The notes under the pieces: model-generated
What the model was told of the DNA's origin: nothing
Databases searched by the model: none
The model's input: only the letters and a program-made list of their open reading frames with translations
Source of the DNA: Distichodus sexfasciatus
Taxonomy: Eukaryota; Chordata; Actinopteri; Characiformes; Distichodontidae
Direction: 5' to 3'
Assembly (NCBI GenBank): GCA_032718565.1
Contig: JAVGVS010000475.1
Span: 1-64,000 of the forward strand
Length of the DNA stretch: 64,000 nucleotides
Part shown: piece by piece, positions 11,501 to 23,500 of the stretch
Layout of the letters: the number at the start of each line of letters is the position of its first letter
How positions within the stretch are numbered: position 1 is the stretch's first letter
Position numbers and translations under genes: made by a program

Positions 11501-14500
11501 CATGGATTGAGAGAGACGGTTGCCATTGGCGACCGGAAAGAACAAACTAGTTGGAAAATAAAAAATCCAGTCGCACTGGCGAACCTCGTAGTCGCCATCT
11601 GGAGCCCTGGATTTCCCACGAGCTTGTGGGCAGGACCCTCTGAACCTAAGTTTCTGGATGGTTGTCTCCCCCTAGACATTGAAGTCAGGTAGGACAATAA
11701 ATTGCATCCGCTGACTACGACGTTTGTTGTAGTGAAATACCACTGAGTGGTATCGGCGCGTGGTATCGGCAATGAAGTATCGGCCCGATACCCGATGCTG
11801 GTATTGGTATTGGTTCAACCCTAGTTGAAACCATCAGGAGCACCGAAATCGCGAGATAACGACCTGCTGGGGTTAAGGAAATACGTGGATCTGATACGTG
11901 GATCGAATATCGGTCCGATAACGCCTCGAACAGCTGGATCGGGTATCGGCGGCGGCTACGGAGCCGATCTGTAAACGCGGGCGAGGGCCATAGCTCGCGA
12001 AAAACGCTCCACTTCAGTCAAAACGTCCCCTTCCTTACAGACAAAAGGCACATTTCAGCTGATGAATAACCACAACAACCAGCGCTCTACTCACAACACA
12101 GCCGATTACTGACACTTTCCATCGTTTATTCCGGAACGCGCGCCCAACGCTTCACTGTGACGCAGCTCCTCCGTAGGGGTGCGCGGGGGATCGTGGGAAA
12201 TGTAGTTCTCTTCCAGAAAAGCCAAAAGCAGCTCATTTTATATAGACCAAATTGGTTGAAAACGACCCAAAACTTCAATATTTCTTCATTTTCAATTGAT
12301 CAATTCATTTTTTTCTTTTTTTTAATTTAGAAGGAATATTGATATGTTTAAACGAACTATTTTTGAGAACAAATAATTAAGCATATACATATGGGTGTGT
12401 AATTATTACATTGTTTGAATTTGGAAAACAGTATTTAAATCAAGCATCTCCTTAAGCATAACAGAATAATCTCAGTCGTGTATTCAGACATTTTTATTGC
12501 ATTAATTTATGTTTAAAAAAACGACTCAGAGACTGTATCCGAGTTGTATCGTATCGGCAGATATCCACATTTACAATATCGGTATCGTATCGGGCGTAAA
12601 AAAGTGGTATCGTGACATCTCTACGAGGGCCCATATCTCGCTCGTGAGTGCCTCAGTGGCACCTTCACCAATCTGGTACTTGAACCAGCAACCTTCCGAT
12701 CAAGGGGCCCGTGTTACCGATGCCTGGATCGGGCATCGGTAACACGGGCCCCTTGATCGGAAGGTTGCTGGTGAGTCGTTATCGGACTGATGTTGGATTG
12801 GCGCGTCCGTATTCGAGACACATTGGCCCTTTCTGCCTCCGTAGGGTTTTTGCAGTCAGCGGAAAAGAACAATGGCTTCGGCTTGTGTTCGGGGCCCGCT
12901 TCCAGTAAGGAAGTTGTGCTTCTAATCATTCCGTAGTTTGGCTATATTTAGCGAATCTCTCCTGCCAGCAAGTTACGCTAAATAACTTCCCTCCGGGGCC
13001 CAAATTGCAGGCCACGCTTGCTGTCCGTCGACGGAACGTCTTTAAGGTCACGTCGTGGTTTCTTGTGGCGGTAAAAGGTTGTCGTAGCCACGAGGGAGCC
13101 GAACGAGGACACGTTTACAGGAAGGAGCGCGGCTGGATTTGCCAGGAGCTGGGTTTTTAGATTTGTTTTCTGTAAGGAAGCTGAAGGAGATCTAATCCAA
13201 CGCGATGTAGGAAGATTTTTTGTCTTTGCCAGTAAGCGCTTTAAACGCCGGGTGCCTGATGGAAGTCGAGAAGCTGACGCCGCTTCCTGTCCTCTGCAGG
13301 TACATGTACTTCACCAACCTGCAGGAGCGCTCCCCCAAGATCGAGCGAGCCGCTCTGGACGGCACTGAGCGGGAGGTGCTGTTCTTCAGCGGCCTGGGCA
13401 AACCCGTGGCCCTGGCCATCGATAACGAGCTCGGCAAGCTTTTCTGGGTGGACATGGACCTGCGCCGCATCGAGAGCAGCGACCTCTCCGGTGAGTCTTT
13501 TTAAAACTGGATTCAAGGTGAACATTGTCTGAAATCGTAACAGAAAGACTTTTAGTCAACGGTCAGCTATGGCGAAGAGGCTCCGAAGTCCTCAAAAAAA
13601 TGACGGATTTCGAGTGTTAGCGCTAAGTTTAGAGCAGAACAATACCCAAATTATTTTTATGAATCGGGAGAACAACTCTTTCGTACGTTTTGCCAGCACA
13701 CGATAGACTGCACCCGCAAGAACACGTGACGACCGCTTACGGTCAAAAACGCACATCGGAAACGTTTTGTTTTGCAGGAAAAAATGGATGTTTTTTGTTG
13801 TTTACAGGTAAATGTAATGAAGTTGAATAACAGTCATTTAATGTGAGATTTGTTTCTACTGCATTGTTCTTTTTTCCCATCCACTCCATAATTAGACACT
13901 TTTTAGGTGAATAAGTATGATTATAACGCAAAACACGGAATTCAGAAGAATAAAAATGGAAAAAACGGAATTCAGGAAAAAACCAAACGGATTTCATAGA
14001 GCCCTAGTATTAGTTCTTTTGCATCTGTGAGTCTGCAAAACCAGTCGCTTGTCGCAACGGAGGGTTCCGAGAAAAACGAGCGTTTATGTTGCGTGGGGTA
14101 AAATTTTGGATGCTTTGTTTTTAGTGTTTTGAAACAGTGGAAGGTCTATACTGTACTGTTGTGAATAAATTTCGCTGAAAAACTTCCCCTTTCCATCCTA
14201 AAAACGTGACTTTCTTGAGGTGAGGAATTCAATTCCAGCAGAATGTTAAAAGTTTCTGTTTTGACTGCTCTACTTCAATATTTACGGTAAATCCACTCGT
14301 TGACTAGCGTGAAGATATTTCTCCTGAATCCATCTCCGTCTCCCGAGTTCAGTTAACCTAACGCAGGTAGGCTATCCGTGTGGCTGTGAATGCGGCGTAG
14401 GCTACCGTAAATACAAACGTAGCCGCGACCGCACCAAGCGTCTGTGAGTGCTACGGCGATAGTCAACTTCAAAGGCAGATTTCTCAGTTTCTCACTTGGC

Positions 14501-17500
14501 GTGACAGGAGAAACCCGACTCCTTTGAATGTTGATATCTCAGTCATATGACGTCCGATTCATTCGATATAGGTACCGTTTTGAAGCTTGATTTATGCCCT
14601 TTCATGAAAACACAATAACTCAATTTTGAACATTTGCGACAAGCGACTGGTTTTGCCGTGGAGGCTCACATATATGTATTTACTTGAGTTACTGCCTTTA
14701 TTTGCACCAAATTTGAGTTGAAACGGGGTGAAAGCTCAAGCAAAAAAAAAAAATCCCGCTCAACTCCTAGACTTGCAAAATTGAATCGACTAACTAGAAT
14801 TGGATCTGAAGCAGTGCTGCTGCTTCTGCTGCCGTCGTTAAATCCTCCGAGAAAGTCCTGCTCATAGAAGTTGATTCTGCCAGAGCGTGCTGCGTTGGTG
14901 GGAATAACAAGGGGATTTTTTTATTAGCCTCCGCTCCGTTTTGACGCCGTGCCTATAAAGCTCAAACGGTGCTACCGAAGTCATGCCGGTCTCTTTGGCC
15001 TTGCTTTGAAGACGTGTCCATGACGCCCCCCTAAATATTGGCGGATCCAGAAACTCCCCGCCGCCTCGTAATTACACGTCGACGGTGTTGAATTGGCCGT
15101 CGCGTCCCGACACCTTTCTTTACGAGCCCGTAGATCACGCGGCCCGCCCGGAGGAAAGGGAATGTTTGCGTTGGCTCTCTCGCGCGGGCCCTGACTCCTA
15201 AGTAGCCGGAGAGTCTCGTCGCGCCGGTTGCGGCAAAACGATCCGTCCAAGAGTAATCGGCGGGTTGAAGGTCAGACCCTGCTGCCTCATTAGAGAGAGA
15301 GAGGGGGATTGTGTGCTAGAGAGAGACAGGGAGAGAGAAGAGGGAGGAAGGGAGCTAGCACTGGAGAGCAGTGGGAAAGTGCTGGAAGTGGGAGAAAAGC
15401 ACGTCGCAAGGGTAGTAACGAGGACGAGAGTGAAATGCTGCTAGGGGAGGCGGGAGAACGAGAGATAATGGTGTGTGGTGGGGGGGAAATAGAATCAACA
15501 CACCGACCGACTGGGGCAGCTGCTAACGTAACGGTTAGGGAGTCCGCCTCGTGATCGGAAGGTCGCCGCTTTGAATCCCGGACCGGTTAAGGTAGCGCTG
15601 AGGTACTCGTGAGCAAGGTCGCCAAGCGACGCCCGCGGTAGCCGGCCACTGCTCCTTCGCGGATGGGTCACAACGCAGAGCTCACATTGCCTTGCGGTGC
15701 GCTGTGCTGTGCAGTGTTCACAACGACAAATAATCACTCCCTCGGACCAAAGCCCACGGTCGAGCGCAAACTCGGTGGCAAAAGTGGATCGGTGCTGGAC
15801 ATTCGCCGTGTGTAACTTGCGACCACTTTTAGAATCGTACGTTCAGAGATTGAATTGTTTTGACATTTTCCATCAACAGAATGTGATGATTTTCTGCCTT
15901 TCAAGGCTACAATACTGTAAAACCGCGCTGTTTATGCCTGCGTTTACCACACCGTTAAGACGTCTTGTCGTCCCAGCCCAGGCGGCAAGACGAGGGAGGA
16001 AGACAGAACTGCAGCGGGAGGGAGAGTCCCGCTCGCGCACGTATGCCTGGAGGAGAGACGCCAGCTGTGGCGCGGGCACACATGGCAGAGCGGGAGGACG
16101 AGGGGAGGGGAGGGGAGGCTGACTGCAGCGACGGCAGGCGGCGGGGGGGGTCGGGTGGGGGCCTCAAAGCAAACACGCACGTAGAAGTGTTAACTGCCGC
16201 GCTTAACCCCGCTTTTTGTGGGGCCCCCTGCTAGACGGCTGTGTTTTGAGAGCGGGGTAAAATTAGCCAGCCGCCCCCACACCCTTCACAGCCTGGCTTT
16301 AGGTTGGCGGGATCATCAGAGACCCCCCATCCCCCCTCACCCTCCAGTAGTTGTGGGTTTTTTTTTTTTTTTTCTTCTTTCTGGTGAGTTGGACAAAGAA
16401 AAGCGTAAATGAATGAATAGAAGAGTATTTTTTAAGAGAGCTGAATTCAAACGCTTCGTAATAACGTTCATAGTTTGAGCATTTTATTAGAAAAATAAAT
16501 CATTAAATTCTGATGTAAAATGTCAAAAAATTCAGTCCCTTAACGTACGATTCTAAAAGTGGTCGCATCGCTGCACCGTGCAAGTTACACACGGCAATTG
16601 TCCATCGCCGATCCAGTTTTGCCACCGAGTTTTCGCACGATCGTGGGCTTCGGTCCGAGCGAGTGATTATTTCTCGTTGTGAACACACCACAGCTCTGCA
16701 TTGTGACCCATCCGCGAAGGAGCAGCGGGCAGCTGACATGCAGTGCCCGGGGAGCGGTGCTTGAAGACGGTACCTTGCTCATGAGTACCTCAGTGGTACC
16801 CTTACCCCTTCAAAGGGCAGTTGGTGGCGTAACGGTAGGGTGTTCGCCCCGTGATCAGAAGGTCGCAGGTTCGAATCCAGGACAGGTAAAGTTACCGCTG
16901 AGGTACTCATGAGCAAGGTACCACCACCTCTCCGGGCGCTGGCCGCTGCTAGCTGCCCACTGCTCCTTCACGGATGGGTCAGATGCGGAGGTCTCGTTTC
17001 GGTGTGGTGCGCTGTGTGCTGTGTTCACAATGCCAAAATAAATAAATAAACAAAGAAAAATCACCGGTCCTGTATTTTTAATGTCGCTGACGGTATTTTC
17101 CAACATCGTGCAGTCCTAGAAGAGGAAGGGAACGGAAGGAGAGTAGCGAAAGCGAGGGCGTCGGGGAGGAAGAAGAGAGCACGGGATTTGGGGAAGGTGC
17201 GAGAGAGAGAGAGAGAGAGAGAGAGGGTGTGAGAGTGTAAACGGGAAGGAGAATTGAGCGAGACGGCTTCACTACTTAAAAGCTGTTTACCATCCTGTCG
17301 TTTCTGTTTTCTGATTGCGGTGCAGGAGGAGGTTGTTCTTTGTAGCGTGCGGTAAAAAAAAAATTGGACAAAAATTGTAGAGTGATGATGTGAAGACGCA
17401 GCTGCAACTTCAAGAGGCAGCAGTGGGGTTTTTGTTTTTTTTTTGTGTAGTTTTTGTTGTTGTTTTTTAAAGACCTTTGCTTCTGTGTTTATCCAAAGTT

Positions 17501-20500
17501 CGAAATGGAGTCAAGAGGTGCTGATTTTCTCTTTGAAAACACCTCAGACGCTCCTCTTCCTCACAGGTCTGATAGCAGACAGGAATTTGTAAGGAGTGCT
17601 TTTTAACGTGAAAATTGTTCTCCAAAGGATTGCGCGGCAGAGCAAAGTGTCGGAGCCGGCTACGCGACGGAACCCGCTGTGCCGCGCCAACCGCGTCTCG
17701 CCTTCCGTCCCGTTGTTCAGTAAGGAAATAAGCGAGGCATCGATGAGATTAAAGGCGAATCGCAGCCAGCGAAATGATCTCAGCCTAGTTTAGCCTTTTT
17801 TTTTCTTTTTTTTTTTCCTCTCGTCTTAATTCCTCTTTTAGACCCTCTTTTAGGGTCGAAAAATATTTGAAACGCGCGTCATTTCCACTCCGCTTTCTCT
17901 GCGCCGCATCTGCGTCCGCCGTCCCGGAGTTGCTGCAGAGAAGCCGCCTCCCGTCTCTGAGGTCTGGCCCCGAATCAGACACATTTTAGCCATTATTCCC
18001 GTCACGCAAAAATGATTTTCCCTCTGCAACGCATTAGAACGTTACGCAAATGCTCGCGGCTGCCAGAGCGCCGTGAATCTCTTCTCTTTCGCCAGGGCTT
18101 TACTCACACGTCCAAATATATCCCTTTTCCCCCCTTTTTCTTAATCGTTTACGTTCCCGCCACTTCCCGCTGTCGTCTCCCACCTCTCCGTAGGCCGACA
18201 CGGCACGTTCTTTTCCCCGTCCCTTTCCCGTCCTTTGGTCCTGACCGGTCCCTGCTTTTTCCCGTCCCTCCCCCTCGCCCCCCACCTCCGCCGTCAGGTG
18301 CCAATCGGATCGTGATCGAGGACTCCAACATCCTCCAGCCGGTCGGCCTGACGGTCTTCGGGAACCACCTGTACTGGGTCGACCGGCAGCAGCAGATGAT
18401 CGAGCGGATCGACAAGACCACGCGGGAGGGACGCACCAAAATCCAGGCCCGCATCAACTTCCTGAGCGACATCCACGCCGTGCACAGGCTTAACATGGAC
18501 GAGTACAGTGAGTACACATCCCTCCCGCCGCCTGGGCCCGAGCCCGAGCCCGAGCCCGTTCCCCTCGGGATCCGCCGAGCCCCTCGACGCACGTCTCCGA
18601 GACGCGCCGTCCTCTCGAGCCGCCGGTGCGGGCTTCGGAAAGAGTGACTCATTCGGCGAACGAGGCAGTCGCCGAAGACCAGCTCGTTTATTTTCGAAAC
18701 TTGCACGGCGTAAACAGACGCTTGGCCGTAAACAAACGATCGCAGGCTGGCACTAACACTTAAGAGGAGCGTTCCTAATGCCCAGCCGCAGACTAAACCC
18801 ACTCTCGTTTTACGCAAAACAGTCGGCAAAGCTTTATCAAGCCGGACAGTCGCGGATCAGAAGATCAGACTAGCTGCTTGATCATGCGTTTGTTTTCCAC
18901 GTTGTGTTTGCGTCACTCGTGAGTGTTTACGCCTACGTCTTGAGGTCAGAGACACGCACAGTTCGTATCATCTCCGCCACGTGCGGAGGAAAGCAGCATT
19001 AATCCCGTGTCCAACCACCGCCACACTCATCCCTCTCGCTCTCTAACACTCTCTCTCTACCTGCATCTCTTCCAGATAAACACCCCTGTACGTCTGACAA
19101 CGGCGGCTGCTCCCACATCTGCATAGTGAAGGGAGACGGCACTACGCGCTGCTCTTGTCCCGTTCATCTGGTCCTGCTGCCCAACGAGCTCTCCTGTGGA
19201 GGTAATAGAACCCCAATCTCCATCGCGCCGCCTTCGCCCAGCTTTTTCTTACGTGTGCGAGTTAGGACGTTAAAATAGTGTAACGTTATACAGCCGGCGT
19301 CATACAGTTGGTGGCGTAACGGTAGGGTGTTCACCCTCCGGGATCAGAAGGTCGCAGGTTCGAGTCCAGCCGGTGAAGTTGCCACTGGGATACTCGTTCC
19401 CCAAGCACTGCTCCCCGCTGGGCGCTTGTTAGCGGCCCACTGCTCCTTCACGGATGGGTTAAATGCAGAGGTCACGTTTGGTTGTGGTGCGCTGTGTGCT
19501 GTGCTGTGTTCCCAAGGACAAATAGTCACTCACTTTCACCATTAGGAGCTGGACAGTTCATCGAAACCAACGTTCAGATCTTCCAATTGACATCTTGCTT
19601 ATGATGATATGAGAACATCTGTTTGTTTACATTTACCCACTGTTTAAAGCCTTCCCGTTTTGACCCCATATTTAACCCCAAGTTGACCCGTCTCGGTTCT
19701 CTCCTCTTCCCCAGAGCCGCCCACGTGTTCCCCAGAGCAGTTCTCCTGCGCCTCGGGGGAGGTGGACTGCATCCCGCAGGCGTGGCGCTGCGACGGCTAC
19801 GCCGAGTGCGACGACGAGAGCGACGAGCTGGACTGTCCCGTGTGCTCGGACGAGGAGTTTCAGTGCGACAGCAGGCAGTGCGTGGACATCTCGCTGCGCT
19901 GCAACGGCGAGATCAACTGCCAGGACCGCTCGGACGAGAACAAGTGCGAAGGTACGACTCGACGGGAGTTCCCGTTTACACCGGGAACGTACTTCGAAGG
20001 ATTTAACGGGAAGCAGTGGCGTCCTTATTAGGGACGCAACGCTTTTCGTTATTTAACCAAACCGTTCGGTACGCCCAGGCGAACCGCGATCGTTCGGGAT
20101 TCCTGACGTTAAAGTATCATTCGTAAAGCGTGGTCATTGTGCTCGGGTTCTCGGGGATTAAAGTTCTCCGTCGCTACGACGGATTTCCGCCCGCGTGAGC
20201 GCCGTGACTCGCTAAAACGCTCCAGTTCAGTCAAAACGTCCCCTTGATTACAGACAACTCCCAGTGTAGCTGATAAATAACCACGACAACCAGCGTTCTA
20301 CTCACAACGCAGTCGTTTATTGAGATTTTCCCACAGATTTTCCATCGTTTATTCCGGAACGAGCGCCCAACGCGTCATTGTGGCGCGTGGGGGATTGTGG
20401 GAAATGTAGTTCTCTTCCAGAAAAGCCAGAAGCAGCTCATTTTAGCGACCGAATTGGTGGAAAACGACCCAAAACTTCAGCGTTTCTTCATTTTCAACTG

Positions 20501-23500
20501 ATCAGATTTTTTAAAAATATAATGTTAGTGTAATCAGTAGGAAAGAAGAAAAAATATTCCATATTCTGATGGAAACCAAACGGATAAAGAAGCGTTTCCG
20601 CAATAAAACGTTAAGCCATAGAACGCATAATAAAATCTCTCAGCAATAAAACAGACAAGGTTCTCACTGTTTCTAGTCGTGATGTCTACAGTTTCAGCAC
20701 TTTTATGTGACATAAAGCTAAAAAACAACATTTCTGCAGGCGCAGGTCAGTTTTCATCAGAAACGTGCTGATTTCATAACTGTATCAGCATTTACACACC
20801 AAACTATGACAAGTTTGAGTAGCGCAGGACGTCCTGAACGCAACAACATAGAGCACGTACGGCTAACTTCCACACACACTAGAAGAAGAAGCCTGAAAGC
20901 TAAGGTACTGTCTTTTTTCTGTTTTTTTCTTAAAAGAATTTACCCGATTAATCGATGAAATAATCGACAGACAAAAAGAATCGACAGTCGCAGCTCTAAG
21001 GCTACGTTCACACTGCCAGCCACATCGTTCAATTCCCATTTTTTGCTCATATTTCATCAAAATCTACCAAGATTACAGCGCTAACTGTAACTGTGATTAT
21101 GCAGGATGGTCGGTCAGCTGTGTAAACACGTGCGCGGCGCGTTGGAGCGCTCGCCGCGCTGGCTTATACGCTCCAGTTCAGTCAAATCTCCTCTTGATTA
21201 CAGACAGAACTTTTGTTTACACCGCGTTTTTTGGGTGCATTTTTTTACGCGTTTACTTGCGTTTTCGTGCACGGAAGATCTCAAAGACTTTCCCAAACTG
21301 ACGGATCAGGTCTTGCCTTGGTCGCGGAACTGAAAGCGGTGTCCGTCGCTAACAAGAGTCCGCGTGAAACTCGAGCGGAACACGCTCTGCCGAGGGGAAA
21401 GACTTCAACGAAGCTCACGTCATCTGTCCTCTAACCCTCTCGCTCTCCTCGCTCGCTCACCCACCGCTACTTTCAGTGTGGTCAAGGTCGGCCGCGTGGC
21501 CAACGGTGACGAAGATTCTTAGGTGGATATTAACTAGGACCTTGACCACTCTCGGCTTAGTTTACTGATGAAACTAAAACTGGTTTCAACCACAAACATT
21601 CCTCAAGATTGTTTTCAGATACAACAATTTGGTTTCTATCAAATTCCTTTCACGTAATGCAGCGATAAGTAACTATTTTACGGCGTTTCTCTTTCCATTG
21701 GAATAACCGCTCCCTTGCTGATGTCTCCTCCTCCTCCTCCTCCTCCTCATCATCTTTGCAGGCATGTCCCGCGGGAAGTCCGTCATCGGCTCGCTGAGCA
21801 TCATGGGCGGGAGCAGCGGACCCCCGTACGACCGCGCACACGTCACGGGAGCGTCCTCCAGCAGCTCCTCCAGCACCAAAGGCACTTACTTCCCTCCTGT
21901 GAGTCTTTTTCAAACACTTCCCACGTCGCGTTCGCTCTGGTTTTTACCGCTCGTCTTATTCCAAACCTACACGTCCTGGGCTTTTGCGCAGCCTGGAGGT
22001 CCTGGAACACCAGTTTGAGGTTTTTAGTGAATCACGTACTCTGGCGGCAAGCGAAAATGAAGTTTCTCTCAAGCATGTAAGGGCTCTGCCGGTGGTCCAG
22101 TGGTTAGGACGCCTGCCTCTGGACCCAAGCGGTCGTGGGTTTGAATGCCGCCTCTAGTACTACCTAGCCCCAGTGGTCTCTGAGCAAGACCCGTAACCCT
22201 TAAGTTGCTCAAGGAAATGGAAGTGGCTCCGGATCAAAGTGTCTGCTAAACGCTGGAAATACTCTGCCACCCTCTACGCAAAGTACCCCCCTAAAAAAAA
22301 AAAAAACGATGTAAGGGGGGAAAAACGGCATCATCCAATGACTCACGACTCATACCCGGTTCGCTCTAAACGCTCCTTCCATCTCGTATTTACGGCCTCG
22401 CCGAGCGTTCCGCTCCCATTGTTGCGCCTGAACGGGACCGCAGCCGTCCCAAACGAGCTGTTTTATGAAATCTCAAGGCCGTCTTGGAGCAGATTGGTCT
22501 CCGGAGCGTGTCAACGTATAAGCAGCCTCCGGGACTCCTGGGCAGCCTTCTAAAAGAGCGCTGTAAAGAACAAAACGTGCTGGTTTTTTTGCTTGTTTTT
22601 TTTAAATTGTGTGTGAAAGTCGGGGGGAAAAGGTTGGAACGTTCTGGTGTGTGCTTTAACTTTGTCCCCCTCTTCCCTCCCTCCCTCCCTCCCTCCCTCC
22701 TGTCTTCGTTCCTTTGGCAGATTCTGAACCCTCCCCCCTCTCCCGCTACGGTGCGCTCCCAGTACACCCTGGACTTCGGCTACTCGTCCAACAGTCCCTC
22801 CACACATCGCTCGTACAGGTGGGGCCTCAGGATTTATACTTTAGACAGTGATCTACATGGTGGTAAGAAACGATGTACGGAAAGTGCAACGTGCATTTTG
22901 TTGCTCCTGCTCTTTAAGGCGAGACGTAATGCGTGAGAATAACGAACATATAAGCCTGGAAATCGTAAACAGCAGGTTTTGCTGACAGAAAAGTCGATGG
23001 CGCTGTGGGAAACCTCGTTTATTGATTGATTGATATGACGATGAGCAGAACCAGCGACGCAACACCATTTGCAAATTGCTAATCACATGACAATACCGTT
23101 TAATTTCCATCTTGCATCTGCGTTCCTGACGCTTTTAAGTGCCCAAGTAAAGAATAAGTACCCAAATAAAGAATAAGTACCCAAAATGAAGAATAACTGC
23201 CTAAAATGAAGAATAAGTACCCAAGTAAAGAATAAGTACCCAAGTAAAGAATAAGTACCCAAAATAAAGAATAAGTACCCAAGTAAAGAATAAGTACCCA
23301 AAATAAGGAATAAGTACCCAAGTAAAGAATAAGCACCCAAGTAAAGAATAAGTACCCAAAATAAGCAATAAAGTACCCAAAATAAAGAATAAGTACCCAA
23401 AATAAAGAGTAAGTATCCAAGTAAAGAATAAGTACCCAAGTAAAGAATAAGTACCCAAAATAAGCAATAAAGTACCCAAGTAAAGAATAAGTACCCAAAA

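Larger units (their letters stand above)
10532..13299 (+). other. lrp6: lrp6 intron, 2.8 kb, mostly hAT-derived
   Basis: Holds a complete hAT-type element (10649-11823), a relic of a second one (about 11960-12623) and a head-to-head SINE palindrome (12684-12772). About 12800-13290 shows nothing recognisable before the acceptor ctgcag. Confidence 0.7.
13491..18297 (+). other. lrp6: lrp6 intron, 4.8 kb
   Basis: Holds a zinc-finger-bearing hAT relic (13553-14006), a 645-bp MITE (14026-14670), a cluster of three SINEs in both orientations (15514-17056) and GA-rich tracts (15290-15345, 17202-17226). About 14700-15290 and 17280-18280 contain nothing I recognise. Confidence 0.65.
19952..21761 (+). 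other. lrp6: lrp6 interval where the LDLR-A 3 and transmembrane exons are expected but not found
   Basis: This 1.8 kb holds a hAT relic (about 20190-20998), the start of a Harbinger-like copy (20999 onward), part of the shared hAT core (about 21165-21205) and a small hairpin (21478-21549). No six-cysteine LDLR-A peptide, no hydrophobic span of about 20 residues and no TNDYVVHGP-like juxtamembrane peptide is seen on either strand. Confidence 0.7.

Noticed and set aside
18012..18829. Frames of more than 200 codons on both strands around the propeller-4 exon.
   Set aside because: Only 18298-18507 matches LRP6 and has splice sites. The rest is GC-rich intron.
21471..21580. Acceptor-like ctactttcag|TGTGG in a pyrimidine-rich context, phase-compatible with lrp6 exon 18, as a possible LDLR-A 3 exon.
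   Set aside because: The downstream frame has no LDLR-A cysteine pattern and reaches a stop. The segment 21478-21549 is a small inverted repeat (gtggtcaaggtc/gaccttgaccac), more like an insertion.
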